Source of the DNA: Mallotus nudiflorus
Taxonomy: Eukaryota > Streptophyta > Magnoliopsida > Malpighiales > Euphorbiaceae
Assembly: GCA_947683625.1 (NCBI GenBank)
Contig: CANTUR010000039.1
Location: 1,240,001 to 1,304,000 of the forward strand
Reading direction: 5' to 3'
Length of the DNA: 64,000 nucleotides
Every line of letters starts with the position of its first letter. The first letter of the stretch is position 1. The position numbers were made by a program, and so were the translations under genes. Below, piece by piece: positions 11,872-21,674 of the stretch. A model generated the notes under the pieces. The model had not been told where the DNA came from. It ran no database searches and saw only the letters and a program-made list of their open reading frames with translations.

Positions 11872-13485
11872 ATGGACCCTAATTTCATTGATTTATTAAT
11901 GAACCTAAAAGTTGTTTTAGCTTCTAAAAGGATACTTTATGTATTAGAACAAAACCCACTTAGAAAACTTCCTAAAAATGCTTCATAAAAGGAGCGTGAC
12001 ACTCTAGAAAAATGGAAAGAAGATTATTTGCAAGCACGTTGCATAATATGGGCTTTCATGAATACTAAAATCCATCAACCACATGAGAAGTACACAAGTG
12101 TAAAAGAGATCCTACTTTACCTTCAAGAGGCTTTTGGTGAACATAATAGGACCGCTAGATATGAGATATCAAATCATCTCTTTCATGCTAAGATGAAGGA
12201 GGGTGAGGATGTAGGAGCCCATGAAAACTCTATGATTAGAGCAATGGAGGTACTAAAAAGTCTAAATTTCTCTATGGACTTCCATCTCCAATTGGATTTG
12301 ATTCTTCAATCTCTTCCTGAATCTTTTAGGCAAACCATTGCAAAATTTCCATATGAATAAAATAGAGTGTACTCTTATGAAGCTTAAGAACATGTTTGTA
12401 ATGGCCTAAAAGGCTATACAAGGAAAAAAAGAAAAGGAAGTTGTACTTATTGCCTATTATAATAGGACTAAAAAGAAAGGCAATAAGAAAAAAAAAGGCA
12501 AGACAAGTGTTGTCAAGCCTATGGGTGGTATAGCCAAGAATAAAGGCAAGGCAATGGCGAGGGAAGACTAAGGCAAAGGAAAGTGTTTCTATTTCCAAGG
12601 TGAAGGTCATTAGAAGAGGAATTGTCCTAAGTTCCTTAAGTCTCTTAAGAAAAAAAGATAGGGCAAGCAAGGAGAAGGTGAGACTTTCTTTGATTTATTT
12701 ACTTTTAAATGTTCTAAGAGTTCATCTAATGCATAGGTATTAGATACTGGTGCAAGTTCTCACATTTGTTCATCCTTATAAGATCTAGCAAATAAGAGAA
12801 GGTTGAGGCCTAATGAAGTGACCTTAAAGCTTGGAACTGGAGCAAGTGTTGTGGCCAAAGCTATAGGATCCAATTCTATTGATCCATGTAATTATATTTT
12901 GTTATTGAATTATATGTACCTAATGCCTATAAGAACATTGTCTCAATTTCTAGTTTAACTAGAAAGGGCTATAAATTTCATTTTAAAATAGATGTTTGTA
13001 ACATTTATTTTGGAAGTGAAATGGTAGGCATGGGTTATTTAATACAAGGTTTATATTATGTTGATAATTTGTCCAATAACAATAAGCCTCACAACAATGT
13101 GAGTAATGCAAAAGAAATGCTAATTGAAAATGTCTCTAACTCCAAATATCTTTGTCATTTGAGATTATGTCATATTACAGAAGATAGGATCAATAACTTG
13201 GGAAGGATAGGAATCTTGAGCAATCTTGAATCTGCTTCCAATTCAACTTGTGAGGCTTGTCTTCAAGGTAAGATGACTAGATCACCATTTGTTTAATAAA
13301 TGGCAAGAGCTAAAGATGTGTTAGAGATCATATATAGTGATGTGTGCGGACCATTTAGTGAAATAACTAAAGGGGTTTCTACTATTTAATAACCTTTATA
13401 GATGATCCATTAAAGTATGGGCACTTTTTCTTATGAAGAAAAAAATTTAATCCTTTTGAAAAGTTCAAGGAATTCAAAACCCAAG
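11872..13485 (+). pseudogene. Angela-like copia gag-PR-IN polyprotein, truncated
   Basis: The first ATG at 11872 opens MDPNFIDLLMNLK; the frame then runs through a UBN2-type copia gag core (YTSVKEILLYLQEAFGEHNR, SMIRAMEVLKSLNFSMD, LQLDLILQSLPESFRQ). After a frameshift near 12340 a basic region leads to a degraded CCHC knuckle near 12588 (CFYFQGEGH, then KRNCPKFL). The protease motif VLDTGASSHIC follows near 12745, then the pre-integrase zinc region (HLRLCHITEDRINNL ... CEACLQGKMTRSPF, 13150-13290), and the start of integrase (DVLEIIYSDVCGPFSE). Several stops and shifts are present. It is cut at 13485 by the Tat-like array; the rest of integrase, RT and RNase H are absent from the window. Confidence 0.85.
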
Positions 13486-15583
13486 TGTAAACGGTGGGGT
13501 TTAGCGTGCGCCCAAGATTTTAGCAACATCAATACTGCTTAAGCTCAGGGCTTTAGAGAACACACTAACCACTGTCATAAAGACATGGCATGGAGATGAG
13601 GAGTTGCCACCTAGGGTAATAACGGGGACAAATCAAAAAATGGTGGTACTCAATTCCCTAAAAGAAAGTCAGCACCATAACTAGTAGATTCTGTGTATGG
13701 AATGCTAACTTCTTTTAGTCTTGTGTTTTTTTAGAATTGTTTTATGAATTACTATTTTATCCTTTATTTACATGCAATTTCATATAAACCCTTTAAAAAA
13801 TCAACACCAGGCAAACTAGTCATGAAAAATACAAGTAAACAATGCATTCATCACAATCCTTAGGTTAGTCTAATCTATATTGATTTTAATTAAATGAGCT
13901 AAATCTACATATTTTAATTTACAAGTGAGCTTCAAGACTAAAGGGCGTAATTCTTATTCAATTTTAATTAAGTGAACCTAAGTCTATTTATTTTAATTTT
14001 AAAAATGGGCCTAAATCTTCAAATTATGAAGTATTTAATTTAGTGGGCCTAATTCTAAAATGATCTTAAATCTACAAATTATGGAAAAGGCTCAAGTTCA
14101 ATGGGCTAAGTCTAAATTAATTAAATTAAGTGGGCCTATGTCTAATTAACTAAATGGACCTAAGTTGTCTCTACCCTAATTTCTAATTAATTATAGGTCT
14201 AAGATGCATTTTCATTAATTGAACCTACAAAACCTAAATTTAAATGAGTTAAAGCCTAATGTGGGCCTAGGGCCCAAAACACATAAACATATGTAAACAA
14301 GCCCAAAAAAAAATAAAACAATAGAAAAAAATAAATAAAATATTAAACAATTAATTTAACTTTTTCTAAAACCCTAATTTAATTAAATTGACCATGAACA
14401 ATAAAATAATTAATCAAGAAAACTAATTTTACCAACTTAAGTCTAATTCAATTTTAATTAAACAACCTAATGATTTCTATAACCATTAATTTTAATTAAT
14501 TACCGAATGAAAACCCTAATTTTACCAACCAATTACATAAAATAAAACATACAAGCACACACACCAAATTTCATTATTCCCACTATTGGGGCTATTACAA
14601 TGAACTATTAAGAATAATAATAAAATATTAATACAATCCCAAAAATAAATAAAAATAAGATAATTAAATTAAAAAAACCTAGAAACTATATCTAACTATA
14701 AGGTTCCATATGTGGCATTCCACGTTTATGGATTTGGTTCTCCAAGTATAATCATCATGTAATCTCCTCCATAAGCACCATCACAAAAGACTAAAACAAT
14801 GATTAGTGAATTAAATTATAATAAAAATTTAAATAAACTTGAAATTCAATAAAATCAAAATAATAATACAAGAAGAAAAATAAAAGAAGGTAAGGAGAAG
14901 ATAATGCTTATGGATGCTTGTGAATGAATTGCTCCTCAGACTAGTAAGATCACCATTGTTTTTTAGTAGGCCTTCAAAACTTGTTATTCTTCTTCTCAAA
15001 AACCTCCAAGTTAATAAATCACCAAGAGTTTTTTTGTTTGTGGAAAAGAATGCTCAGTATTGAGAATTAAGAATTGAGTCCCCCGCTCTAGGAGCTTAAG
15101 CTTTCCTTTTATAGGGAAAAAAATACCCTAAGTTCCATGTAAGGATTTTATTTCCTGAAGAGTTAGATAAATCCTAAGAATAAATTTAAGATTTTTTTTA
15201 ATCAATCAAAACTTAGGAAAATTTTTTTTGTTTTCTATAGAAAATACAAAAACAGATGGAAAACACATAATTCTGAGCGGAATTGTGTATTCTGATAAGA
15301 ATTATGTAATTCTGATCGAAATTACATAAGTCTAATTAGAATTCTATAATTTTGATTTTTAACTTTTAATTATAGAAAACCCCTAAAGGAAATTAAATTT
15401 TTTAATTAGGTCTTAAAAGGTATTACATTTAAGTCCTTAAAAAACTAATGAAACTCTTTTTGAAAACATATTCAAACTTTTGAGGTTTTAAACTTTAAGT
15501 GTTGAAGACCTACTTATAACATTTTCATCATTGGAGTCCTTAATCACATCCAGATTTTATTATCCCAAAATTGGGTGTTTACA
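13486..15583 (-). repeat. Tat-like LTR copy A (3' LTR of the array)
   Basis: In minus sense it starts TGTAAACACCCAATTTTG and ends CCCCACCGTTTACA, so its termini are the inverted repeat TGTAAAC/GTTTACA. It is 2098 bp. A purine tract (AAAAAGGGGCAAC) lies just before its start. A minus-strand TATAAAAGG box is near 15104. The left half (13880-14270) is built of degenerate GGGCCTAA...AATTAA units, and plant telo-boxes AAACCCTAA occur on the plus strand at 14369 and 14511. Confidence 0.85.
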
Positions 15584-15760
15584 GTTGCCCCTTTTTATCA
15601 TTGTTTGCTTGACAAATTGCTGCAAAGCAAATAAACACATAATTTCTTAAGAACAAAAGTTCAAGTACTTGTGCTTTTTGAGGTTTATGCTTGCAAGTGA
15701 TCATTGATTCATAATAAATGCTTGTGTTGCCATATAACACTAGGCATAAACTTAAAACAT
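15584..15760 (-). other. Tat-like polypurine tract and 3' flank, unit A
   Basis: Minus-strand GATAAAAAGGGGCAAC abuts the LTR start. Copy C has a run of seven Gs (AGGGGGGGCAAC) and copy B AAAGGGGGGAAAC, so the tract is conserved, as needed to prime plus-strand synthesis. The rest is spacer before the hairpin array. Confidence 0.6.
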
Positions 15761-16255
15761 CTAAGGAAACACTATACTTAGACGTGTAGTGTTGGTTTGG
15801 ATAGACATATCATACTCAGTCGTATAATGTTAGCTATACTCGGTCGTACAATCTAAATTAGAAGGATACATTGTACTCAGTTATACAATGTCAACTATAC
15901 TCAGTTGTATAGTCTAAATGGAAGGATACATTGTACTCGATCGTACAATATGGACTATACTAAGTCGTATAGTCTGAATGGAAGGACACATTGTACTCAG
16001 TTGTACAATGTCGACTGCACTCAGTTGTATAGTCTGAATTGAAATGACACATTATACTTGGTCGTACAATGTCGACTACACTTATTTATATAGTCTGAAT
16101 TGAAAATATGCATTATACTCAGTTGTAAAATGTTGACTATACTCAGTTGTATAGTTTGAATTGAAATGACAGATTATACTCGATCATACAATATTGACTT
16201 TACTCAGTCATATGGTCTGGGTAGGAATGCACTACACTCGATCGTGTAGCATTGA
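15761..16255 (-). repeat. 60-bp tandem array of paired hairpins, unit A
   Basis: About eight degenerate units of roughly 60 bp. Each holds two short inverted repeats around a six-base loop near TCRGTY. Examples are GACTATAC-TAAGTC-GTATAGTC (15953-15974) and CATTGTAC-TCAGTT-GTACAATG (15989-16010), both with perfect 8-bp stems. The array lies between the 3' LTR and the rest of the internal region, the place where Tat-lineage elements often carry tandem repeats. Stem sequences differ but pairing is largely kept, with some mismatched copies. Function unknown. Confidence 0.85.
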
Positions 16256-16309
16256 TTGCTTTTATGCTTTTCCTTTTGCCGATTCACTCTTCATTTCCTT
16301 TATCCCTTT

Positions 16310-16985
16310 CATTGTTTACCAATTATGTAGCAATCCATAATTGCCTATAATTGGCTGTAACCCTTTCATTGCACACTGATGATGTTGCAGTCCATAAATG
16401 CTCACGATTAGATACAACCCTTTCGGTGCTCACTGATGATGCTACAGTCGATAAGTACTTGCGATTAGCTATAACCCTTTCATTGCTCACTAATGATGTT
16501 GCAATCCATAATTAGACACAATTAGCTACAACCCTTACATTGCTCACCTCTGATGCTATAGTCCATAACTACTCTTAAATTGATTATAACCCTTTCGTTG
16601 CTCCCTAATGATGCTGCAGTCCATAACTGCTTGTGATTAGCTATAACCCTTTCATTGGTCATTGATGATGCAGTAATCCATAATTGCTCATGATTAGCTA
16701 CAATCCTTTCATTGCTTGCCTTTGATGCGATAGTCCATAACTACTTGTAAATTGACTATACTCCTTTCAACGCTCGCCTTTGATGCTATAATTGCTCACA
16801 AATTGATTGCAATCCTTTCATTACTTGCCTTTGATGCTACAGTCCATAACTACTTGAAAACTGACTACAATCCTTTCATTGCTCGCTTTTGATGCCACAG
16901 TCCATAATTGCTCACAAATTGACTGTAATCCTTTCATTGCTTGCCTTTGATGCTATAGCCCATAACTACTCGCGATTTATATCTT
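16310..16985 (-). repeat. 57-bp tandem array, unit A
   Basis: About 11-12 degenerate units with plus-strand consensus like GCAGTCCATAACTGCTCGCG followed by ATTAGCTACAACCCTTTCAT and TGCTCACTGATGATGCT. The period is close to 57 bp. Related arrays occur at 34505 and 42595. Because 57 is divisible by three, some copies leave open frames with a 19-residue repeat on one strand or the other; I do not regard these as genes. Confidence 0.85.
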
Positions 16986-17126
16986 TGGTTGTTCGAGTTG
17001 AATGCTTGGAATTCTTTATGTTGACTGACTTTGAATTTTCATGTGTTGACTAACTCTACAACTTGGGTGCACTTCCTTCTAGATTTGCAATTCCAACAAA
17101 CTTATTGAAGTTAGTTTCAGTCATGA
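16986..17126 (-). other. Tat-like internal spacer up to the nested insertion, unit A
   Basis: Non-coding sequence collinear with 35196-35350 and 43311-43450 of the other units. It ends CATGA (17122-17126), the target duplication of the inserted chromovirus. Confidence 0.7.
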
Positions 17127-17965
17127 TGATGTGAATCCAAGTTCAAAGCCTAAAGAGATCCAAGATCCATTAATAGTATAAGAAGGCCCAATCATAAGGT
17201 CCAAATCCAAGAAGCTTCAAGAAGCCATATTGGGTTTAATTAGGGACATTTGGAAAGCCCAAGAATTTTAACCCAATAAGGCATCCATGGAGGCCCAAGG
17301 AATAATATTTAACTTGTTTTTGTGTTAATAATAATTAGGGTTACATGTAGCCACCATATACAAGTTAATGGATTAATTAATACCAAGTAATGGCTATTAA
17401 TGTGGGTAGTGGTTATTAAGAGCCACCATATACAAGTTAATGGGGTAATTAATACCAAGTAATGGCTATTAATTTGGGTAGTGGTTATTAAGGCCATTTA
17501 AGAGTAAAAGTAATCCTATGCGTGTGAGTCTATTTTAGTAGTGTGTGCATGGACTTGTACTCTATATAAACAAGTCATTTTCTTTCTTTTGGAGCATGAT
17601 TGAATTTGATAGATGAATTATAACTTTGTTTGAGTTTTATTATGAGGAATTTTGTCTTTAATTTCTTTTATGAACTTTATGACTTATCCAGCTTTATTCT
17701 AGCTTATGGTGTCAAAATCTAAATCTTTTTTTTCTTATTATTTATCAAACTTTCTTATTTGTGGCATAAGACGAAATTCAAAGTCTATCTTAGTATCTTT
17801 ATCCTTGTTGGTAAAGGGGTTCAGTAGCATCTATCTTCTTACTTCAATCTTTGAACGATTCGAATTTATGGATTAAATTGGTAATTTCTAGTTTTCTTCT
17901 AATTCAACTTATCATAGTATTCTTGCTATTTGGGAGTTAATTGATGAAACCTACAATTGCCATCA
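17127..17965 (+). mobile_element. Solo LTR of the CRM-like chromovirus
   Basis: An 839-bp LTR from TGATGTGAATCCAAG to ...TTGCCATCA, with inverted ends TGATG/CATCA. CATGA flanks it at 17122-17126 and 17966-17970. No primer site follows; the host Tat-like sequence (TGAATGTACAAAACTAC) resumes at once. It has a TATA box (CTATATAAACAAG, about 17562) and an internal 75-bp tandem duplication (AGCCACCATATACAAGTTAA type). The same flank also follows the LTR at 25993, so the two sites descend from one insertion. Confidence 0.9.
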
Positions 17966-18612
17966 CATGATGAATGTACAAAACTACATTATAATATTGC
18001 AAATTCATGAGAAAGTTCATCACTTTTTCACGAGATAGTGTGCACTTAATGAATCTCATTATTTTTTTTCATGACTATCATTTATTTGCCTTTTGCAGAG
18101 GTCAGAGGCATCGTTAACTATCTTGTACTTAGAGCATATCTTCTACCAAGTGAAGAGCTTACTTCCACACCTAATTTTAGGGAGAATTTGCTAAACAAAA
18201 CTTATGAAAATTGAGAATAAAAAGATCAAATTATAAGTATCAAAATAATATTTAAGTTATTTTTATGCTTTCCTTCTTATCTGAGTACCTTTCTTATATT
18301 ACTCAGCATGGATATTGTTGGAAAGGTCCTTTGGAAACTCATACTCTTATAGAGCATTGGAGTAAATAGAGCAGTTTTTGGTATAGTCCTTCTTTTAGTA
18401 TTCCCCTGCCTTTTTTGTATTACTAAGCATTGATACAGTTAGAGGTTTCATATTAATACTCTTACTTATTTCTAAGCATTAGAGTACATTATGCTTGCTC
18501 TTATTTTAATTCTCCTCTTAGTATTCCCCTGCCTTTCTCATATTACTCAGTATGGATACCATCAAGGGATTTTGTACTCATGCTCATTTTTAAGCATTAG
18601 AGCATATTATTT
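17966..18612 (-). repeat. Duplicated piece of Tat-like internal DNA
   Basis: This 650-bp block matches 25994-26646 nearly base for base and is closer to it than to the equivalents in units B (35350-36000) and C (43450-44110). It ends abruptly near 18610 (ATATTAT), where six bases TTATAG lead into integrase sequence of the chromovirus. It contains the third repeat block (TATTCCCCTGCCTTTCTTAT units). It is part of a local duplication. Confidence 0.85.
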
Positions 18613-19061
18613 ATAGTTGTGTATGGATTCAACCCATTGACTGCATTATATTTGCTACCATTGCCATTGGACAAAGCTAATCTAGAGGGGAAACAAAAAG
18701 CTGAGTTCATCAAGACTTCGCATGAGAAGGTGCGTGCAAACATTGAGAAGAAGACACTCCAATATGAAAAGCAACACAATAAAGGGAGGAAGCAAGTCAT
18801 TTTTGAGCCCAGAGATTAGGTGTGGGTGCACTTGAGGAAGGAAAGATTTCCTAACCAAAGGAAATTAAAGCTTATGCCAAAAGGAGATGGTCCTTTTAAA
18901 TTGCTTTAACGCATCAACAATAATGCCTACAAGCTAGAACTTCCAAGTGAGTATGGCAATGTTGGTGCTACTTTCAATGTTAGTGACTTGTCTTTGTTTG
19001 ATGTAAGTGATAAAGATGATGGAGCTAATTTGAGGACAAATCCTTTTGAAGAAAGGGAGAA
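18613..19061 (+). pseudogene. Chromovirus integrase C-terminus, duplicated 3' fragment
   Basis: From 18615 this copies the element's internal sequence starting at 24709. It reads VYGFNPLTALYLLPLPLDKA, then KGRKQVIFEP, WVHLRKERFPNQRKLKLMPK (after a TAG in place of Trp at about 18817) and FNVSDLSLFDVSD. This is the DNA-binding GPY/F end of integrase. It runs into the polypurine tract GAAGAAAGGGAGAA and the next LTR. It has no catalytic core and is a by-product of the duplication. Confidence 0.85.
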
Positions 19062-19900
19062 TGATGTGAATCCAAGTTAAAAGCCTAAAGAGATCCAAGA
19101 TCCATTAATAGTACAAGCAGGCCCAATCACAAGGTCCAAATCCAAGAAACTTCAAGAAGCCATATTGGGTTTAATTAGGGACATTTGGAAAGCCTAAGAA
19201 TTTCAACCCAATAAGGCATCCATGGAGGCCCAAGGAATAATATTTAACTTGTTTTTTTGTTAATAATAATTAAGGTTACATGTAGCCACTATATACAAGT
19301 TAATGGGGTAATTAATACCAAGTAATGGCTATTAATGTGGGTAGTGGTTATTAAGAGCCACCATATACAAGTTAATGGGGTAATTAAAACCAAGTAATGG
19401 CTATTAATGTGGGTAGTGGTTATTAAGGCCATTTAAGAGTAAAAGTAATCCTATATGTATGAGTATATTTTAGTAGTGTGTGCATGGACTTGTACTCTAT
19501 ATAAACAAGTCATTTTCTTTCTTTTGGAGCATGATTGAATTTGATATATGAATTATAACTTTGTTTGAGTTTTATTGTGAGGAATTTTGTCTTTAATTTC
19601 TTGCATGAACTTTGTGACTTATCAAGCTTTATTCTAGCTTATGGTGTCAAAATCTAAATCTTTATTTTCTTGTTATTTATTAAACTTTCTTGTTTATGGC
19701 ATAAGAGGAAATTCAAAGTCTATCTTAGTATCTTTATCCTTTTTGGTAAAGGGGTTAAATAGCATCTATCTTTTTACTTCAATCTTTGAACGATCTGAAT
19801 TTATAGATTAAATTGGTAATTTCTAGTTTTCTTCTAATTCAACTTATCATAGTATTCTTGCTATTTGGGAGTTAATTGATGAAACCTACAATTCCCATCA
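19062..19900 (+). repeat. CRM-like chromovirus 5' LTR
   Basis: 839 bp, TGATGTGAATCCAAG...TTCCCATCA, the same length as the solo LTR and one base longer than the 3' LTR at 25156. The first 150 bases continue the polyprotein tail (KPKEIQDPLIVQAGPITRSK), a feature of elements whose coding region runs into the 3' LTR. TATA box near 19498; 75-bp duplication inside. Confidence 0.9.
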
Positions 19901-19904
19901 TAAG

Positions 19905-19922
19905 TGGTATCAGAGCATTGGC
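19905..19922 (+). promoter_or_regulatory. Primer-binding site, initiator Met tRNA
   Basis: TGGTATCAGAGCATTGGC lies four bases after the LTR. TGGTATCAGAGC is the canonical plant initiator-Met site used by CRM and many copia elements. Confidence 0.9.
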
Positions 19923-20603
19923 TCAAGATTGAGGTTTGCATATCCAAAACGATCTTTTAGTTCTCAATATCTTGTGTTCATCTTATATTTTACACCTTTC
20001 TTACTATCTATTGTTCTTGTTATTTTTTTTATCTTTATTCTTCTTATCACAAGATTTTGTTTGCAAATATAAAAAAAAAAGTTATTGTCTTTAAGATTTT
20101 TGTGATACCTTTCAATTCGTGCATATATAAAAAAAATAAATTCGTCCATAAAAAAAATATGCTATCTTTAATATTCTTGTGTTAGATCTTAATTTACATT
20201 AAAAAAAATTGACTCATCATATTCCATTGAGATCTATGTTTATAATTCTGTCTCTTTGTGTTCTTTGATGATCTATCTTTGTTTTTCATTTCTATTAGCC
20301 TATTTGTTACAAATTTTTCATTTCTTTAAGCCTACCTTATTATTTTCTTGTTAGCCTACCTTATTTTTTTTATCATTGATTACTACATTCTTGAATTTTG
20401 TTTGATTGAGAAACTTAGTTCATCTAAGAAATCAAAAGGCAAATTTGAGAGGTAAAAGGCAAGAGTGTGAGATCATTAGAGAAAAAGCTAAAATTGAGTG
20501 TAAACACAAGTGGTATACATCAATTTTGAGTGAAACACGTCAGGGAGTGTTGTGAGATTATTTCTTTCTATTTTCTTTTGTTAAAATTTTAGGTTTTACA
20601 ATC
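19923..20603 (+). other. Chromovirus leader with conserved pre-gag block
   Basis: A T-rich leader with long A and T runs, then GAGAGGTAAAAGGCAAG (20447) and GTGAAACACGTCAGGGAGTG (20530) shortly before the gag ATG. The same two blocks precede gag in the elements at 59.4 kb and 63.8 kb, so this part is conserved within the group. Confidence 0.65.
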
Positions 20604-21674
20604 ATGTCAAAAGACACAAGTTCTTCTTCTATAAATGATCATGTGATTCAAGCTATGCAACAACAATTCGAAAGAATGTTTAACATGATGGCGGGAGTCA
20701 ATGAGAAATTGGAGAGGCATGATGGCATCCTTGACCAATTACAAGGAGAGCCTAGACAAAGGAGACATCCACCAATTGACCAAGAGGACTATGAAGGAGA
20801 GGATAATTTGGATGATGATCAACTCACCTTGGTGGGACAACAAATCAATCCTAGGAGACAAGCTAGGAGAGGACGTCCTAATGATGATGTTGATCGCAAC
20901 CTTGGAAGCATTAAAATGAAGATTCCTTTATTCCAAAGAAGAAATGATCCAGATGCGTACCTTGAATGGGAGAGAAAAGTGGAACTCATCTTCAAATGTC
21001 ATAATTATTCAAAGAAGAAAAAGGTAAAACTTACCGCTATTGAGTTTAGTGATTATGCAATTATTTGGTGGGATCAATTTTGCAAGGAAAGACGTAGATA
21101 TAGAGAAAGACCCGTGGATTCTTGGAGGGAAATGAAGCAAATCATGAGAAAGAGGTTTGTTCCAAGCCACTACTATAGAGAGCTTCATCAAAGGTTACAA
21201 ACTCTAATTCAAGGATCCATGAGTGTGGAGTATCACAAAGAAATGGAGAAGGCTATGATTAGAGCAAATGTGGTAGAAGATCGTGAAGCTACCATGGCAA
21301 GGTTCTTGAGAGGGCTAAACAAAAACATTGTTGATGTTATTGATTTGCAACATTATGTGGAGATTAAAGATATGGTGAATTTGGCCATGAAAGTGGAAAG
21401 GCAATTGAAAGGAAATAGGTATGATTCTAAACCAAATGTGGGTTATTCTTCTTCTTGGAAAACTTCTTGGGGGAAAAAGGATGATAAACCTTTTAATAAG
21501 TCAAAAGTGGAAGAAACTAAACCTAAAATTGACTTGGGTAATAAGGGAAAGGGTGAGAATCAACCAGCCCAAACTAGGGGAATCAAATGTTTTAAGTGTT
21601 TGGGTCATGGGCACATTGCTAGGGAATGTCCAAATAAGAAAGCTATGATTCTAAGGGATGGTGATATTGAGTAG
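20604..21674 (+). CDS. Chromovirus gag
   Basis: A 356-residue open frame, the longest intact one in the window. It encodes the capsid/nucleocapsid protein. Order: basic and acidic N-terminus to about residue 100 (RRQARRGRPNDDVDRN), gag core from about 103 (IKMKIPLFQRRNDPDAYLEW, WWDQFCKERRRYRE, MKQIMRKRFVPSHYYRELHQ, MARFLRGLNKNI), then a CCHC knuckle CFKCLGHGHIAREC at 329-342 with perfect spacing. The ATG lies at the end of the conserved leader. The TAG at 21672-21674 sits in an acidic linker that continues in the same frame into protease, so in the intact family this would be one polyprotein. Only gag looks undamaged. Confidence 0.85.
   Translation: MSKDTSSSSINDHVIQAMQQQFERMFNMMAGVNEKLERHDGILDQLQGEPRQRRHPPIDQEDYEGEDNLDDDQLTLVGQQINPRRQARRGRPNDDVDRNLGSIKMKIPLFQRRNDPDAYLEWERKVELIFKCHNYSKKKKVKLTAIEFSDYAIIWWDQFCKERRRYRERPVDSWREMKQIMRKRFVPSHYYRELHQRLQTLIQGSMSVEYHKEMEKAMIRANVVEDREATMARFLRGLNKNIVDVIDLQHYVEIKDMVNLAMKVERQLKGNRYDSKPNVGYSSSWKTSWGKKDDKPFNKSKVEETKPKIDLGNKGKGENQPAQTRGIKCFKCLGHGHIARECPNKKAMILRDGDIE

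Noticed and set aside
12326..12670. 114-codon minus-strand open frame
   Set aside because: Exact antisense of the lysine-rich copia gag end; a shadow rich in Phe and Leu.
13486..13500. Considered the TGTAAAC...GTTTACA ends as the terminal inverted repeats of a DNA transposon
   Set aside because: They bound 2.1-kb direct repeats with adjacent primer site and polypurine tract and a gag gene between; LTR termini explain them.
14340..14530. Interstitial telomere sequence
   Set aside because: Only single AAACCCTAA boxes, not tandem TTTAGGG arrays; treated as telo-boxes of the LTR.
15761..16255. CRISPR array (regular repeats with short inverted repeats)
   Set aside because: No unique spacers, repeats are degenerate, the context is a plant retrotransposon, and the same array recurs in each element copy.
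17309..17497. 62-codon minus-strand frame with a 25-residue repeat (also 25337-25525)
   Set aside because: Produced by the 75-bp tandem duplication inside the chromovirus LTR, not a protein gene.
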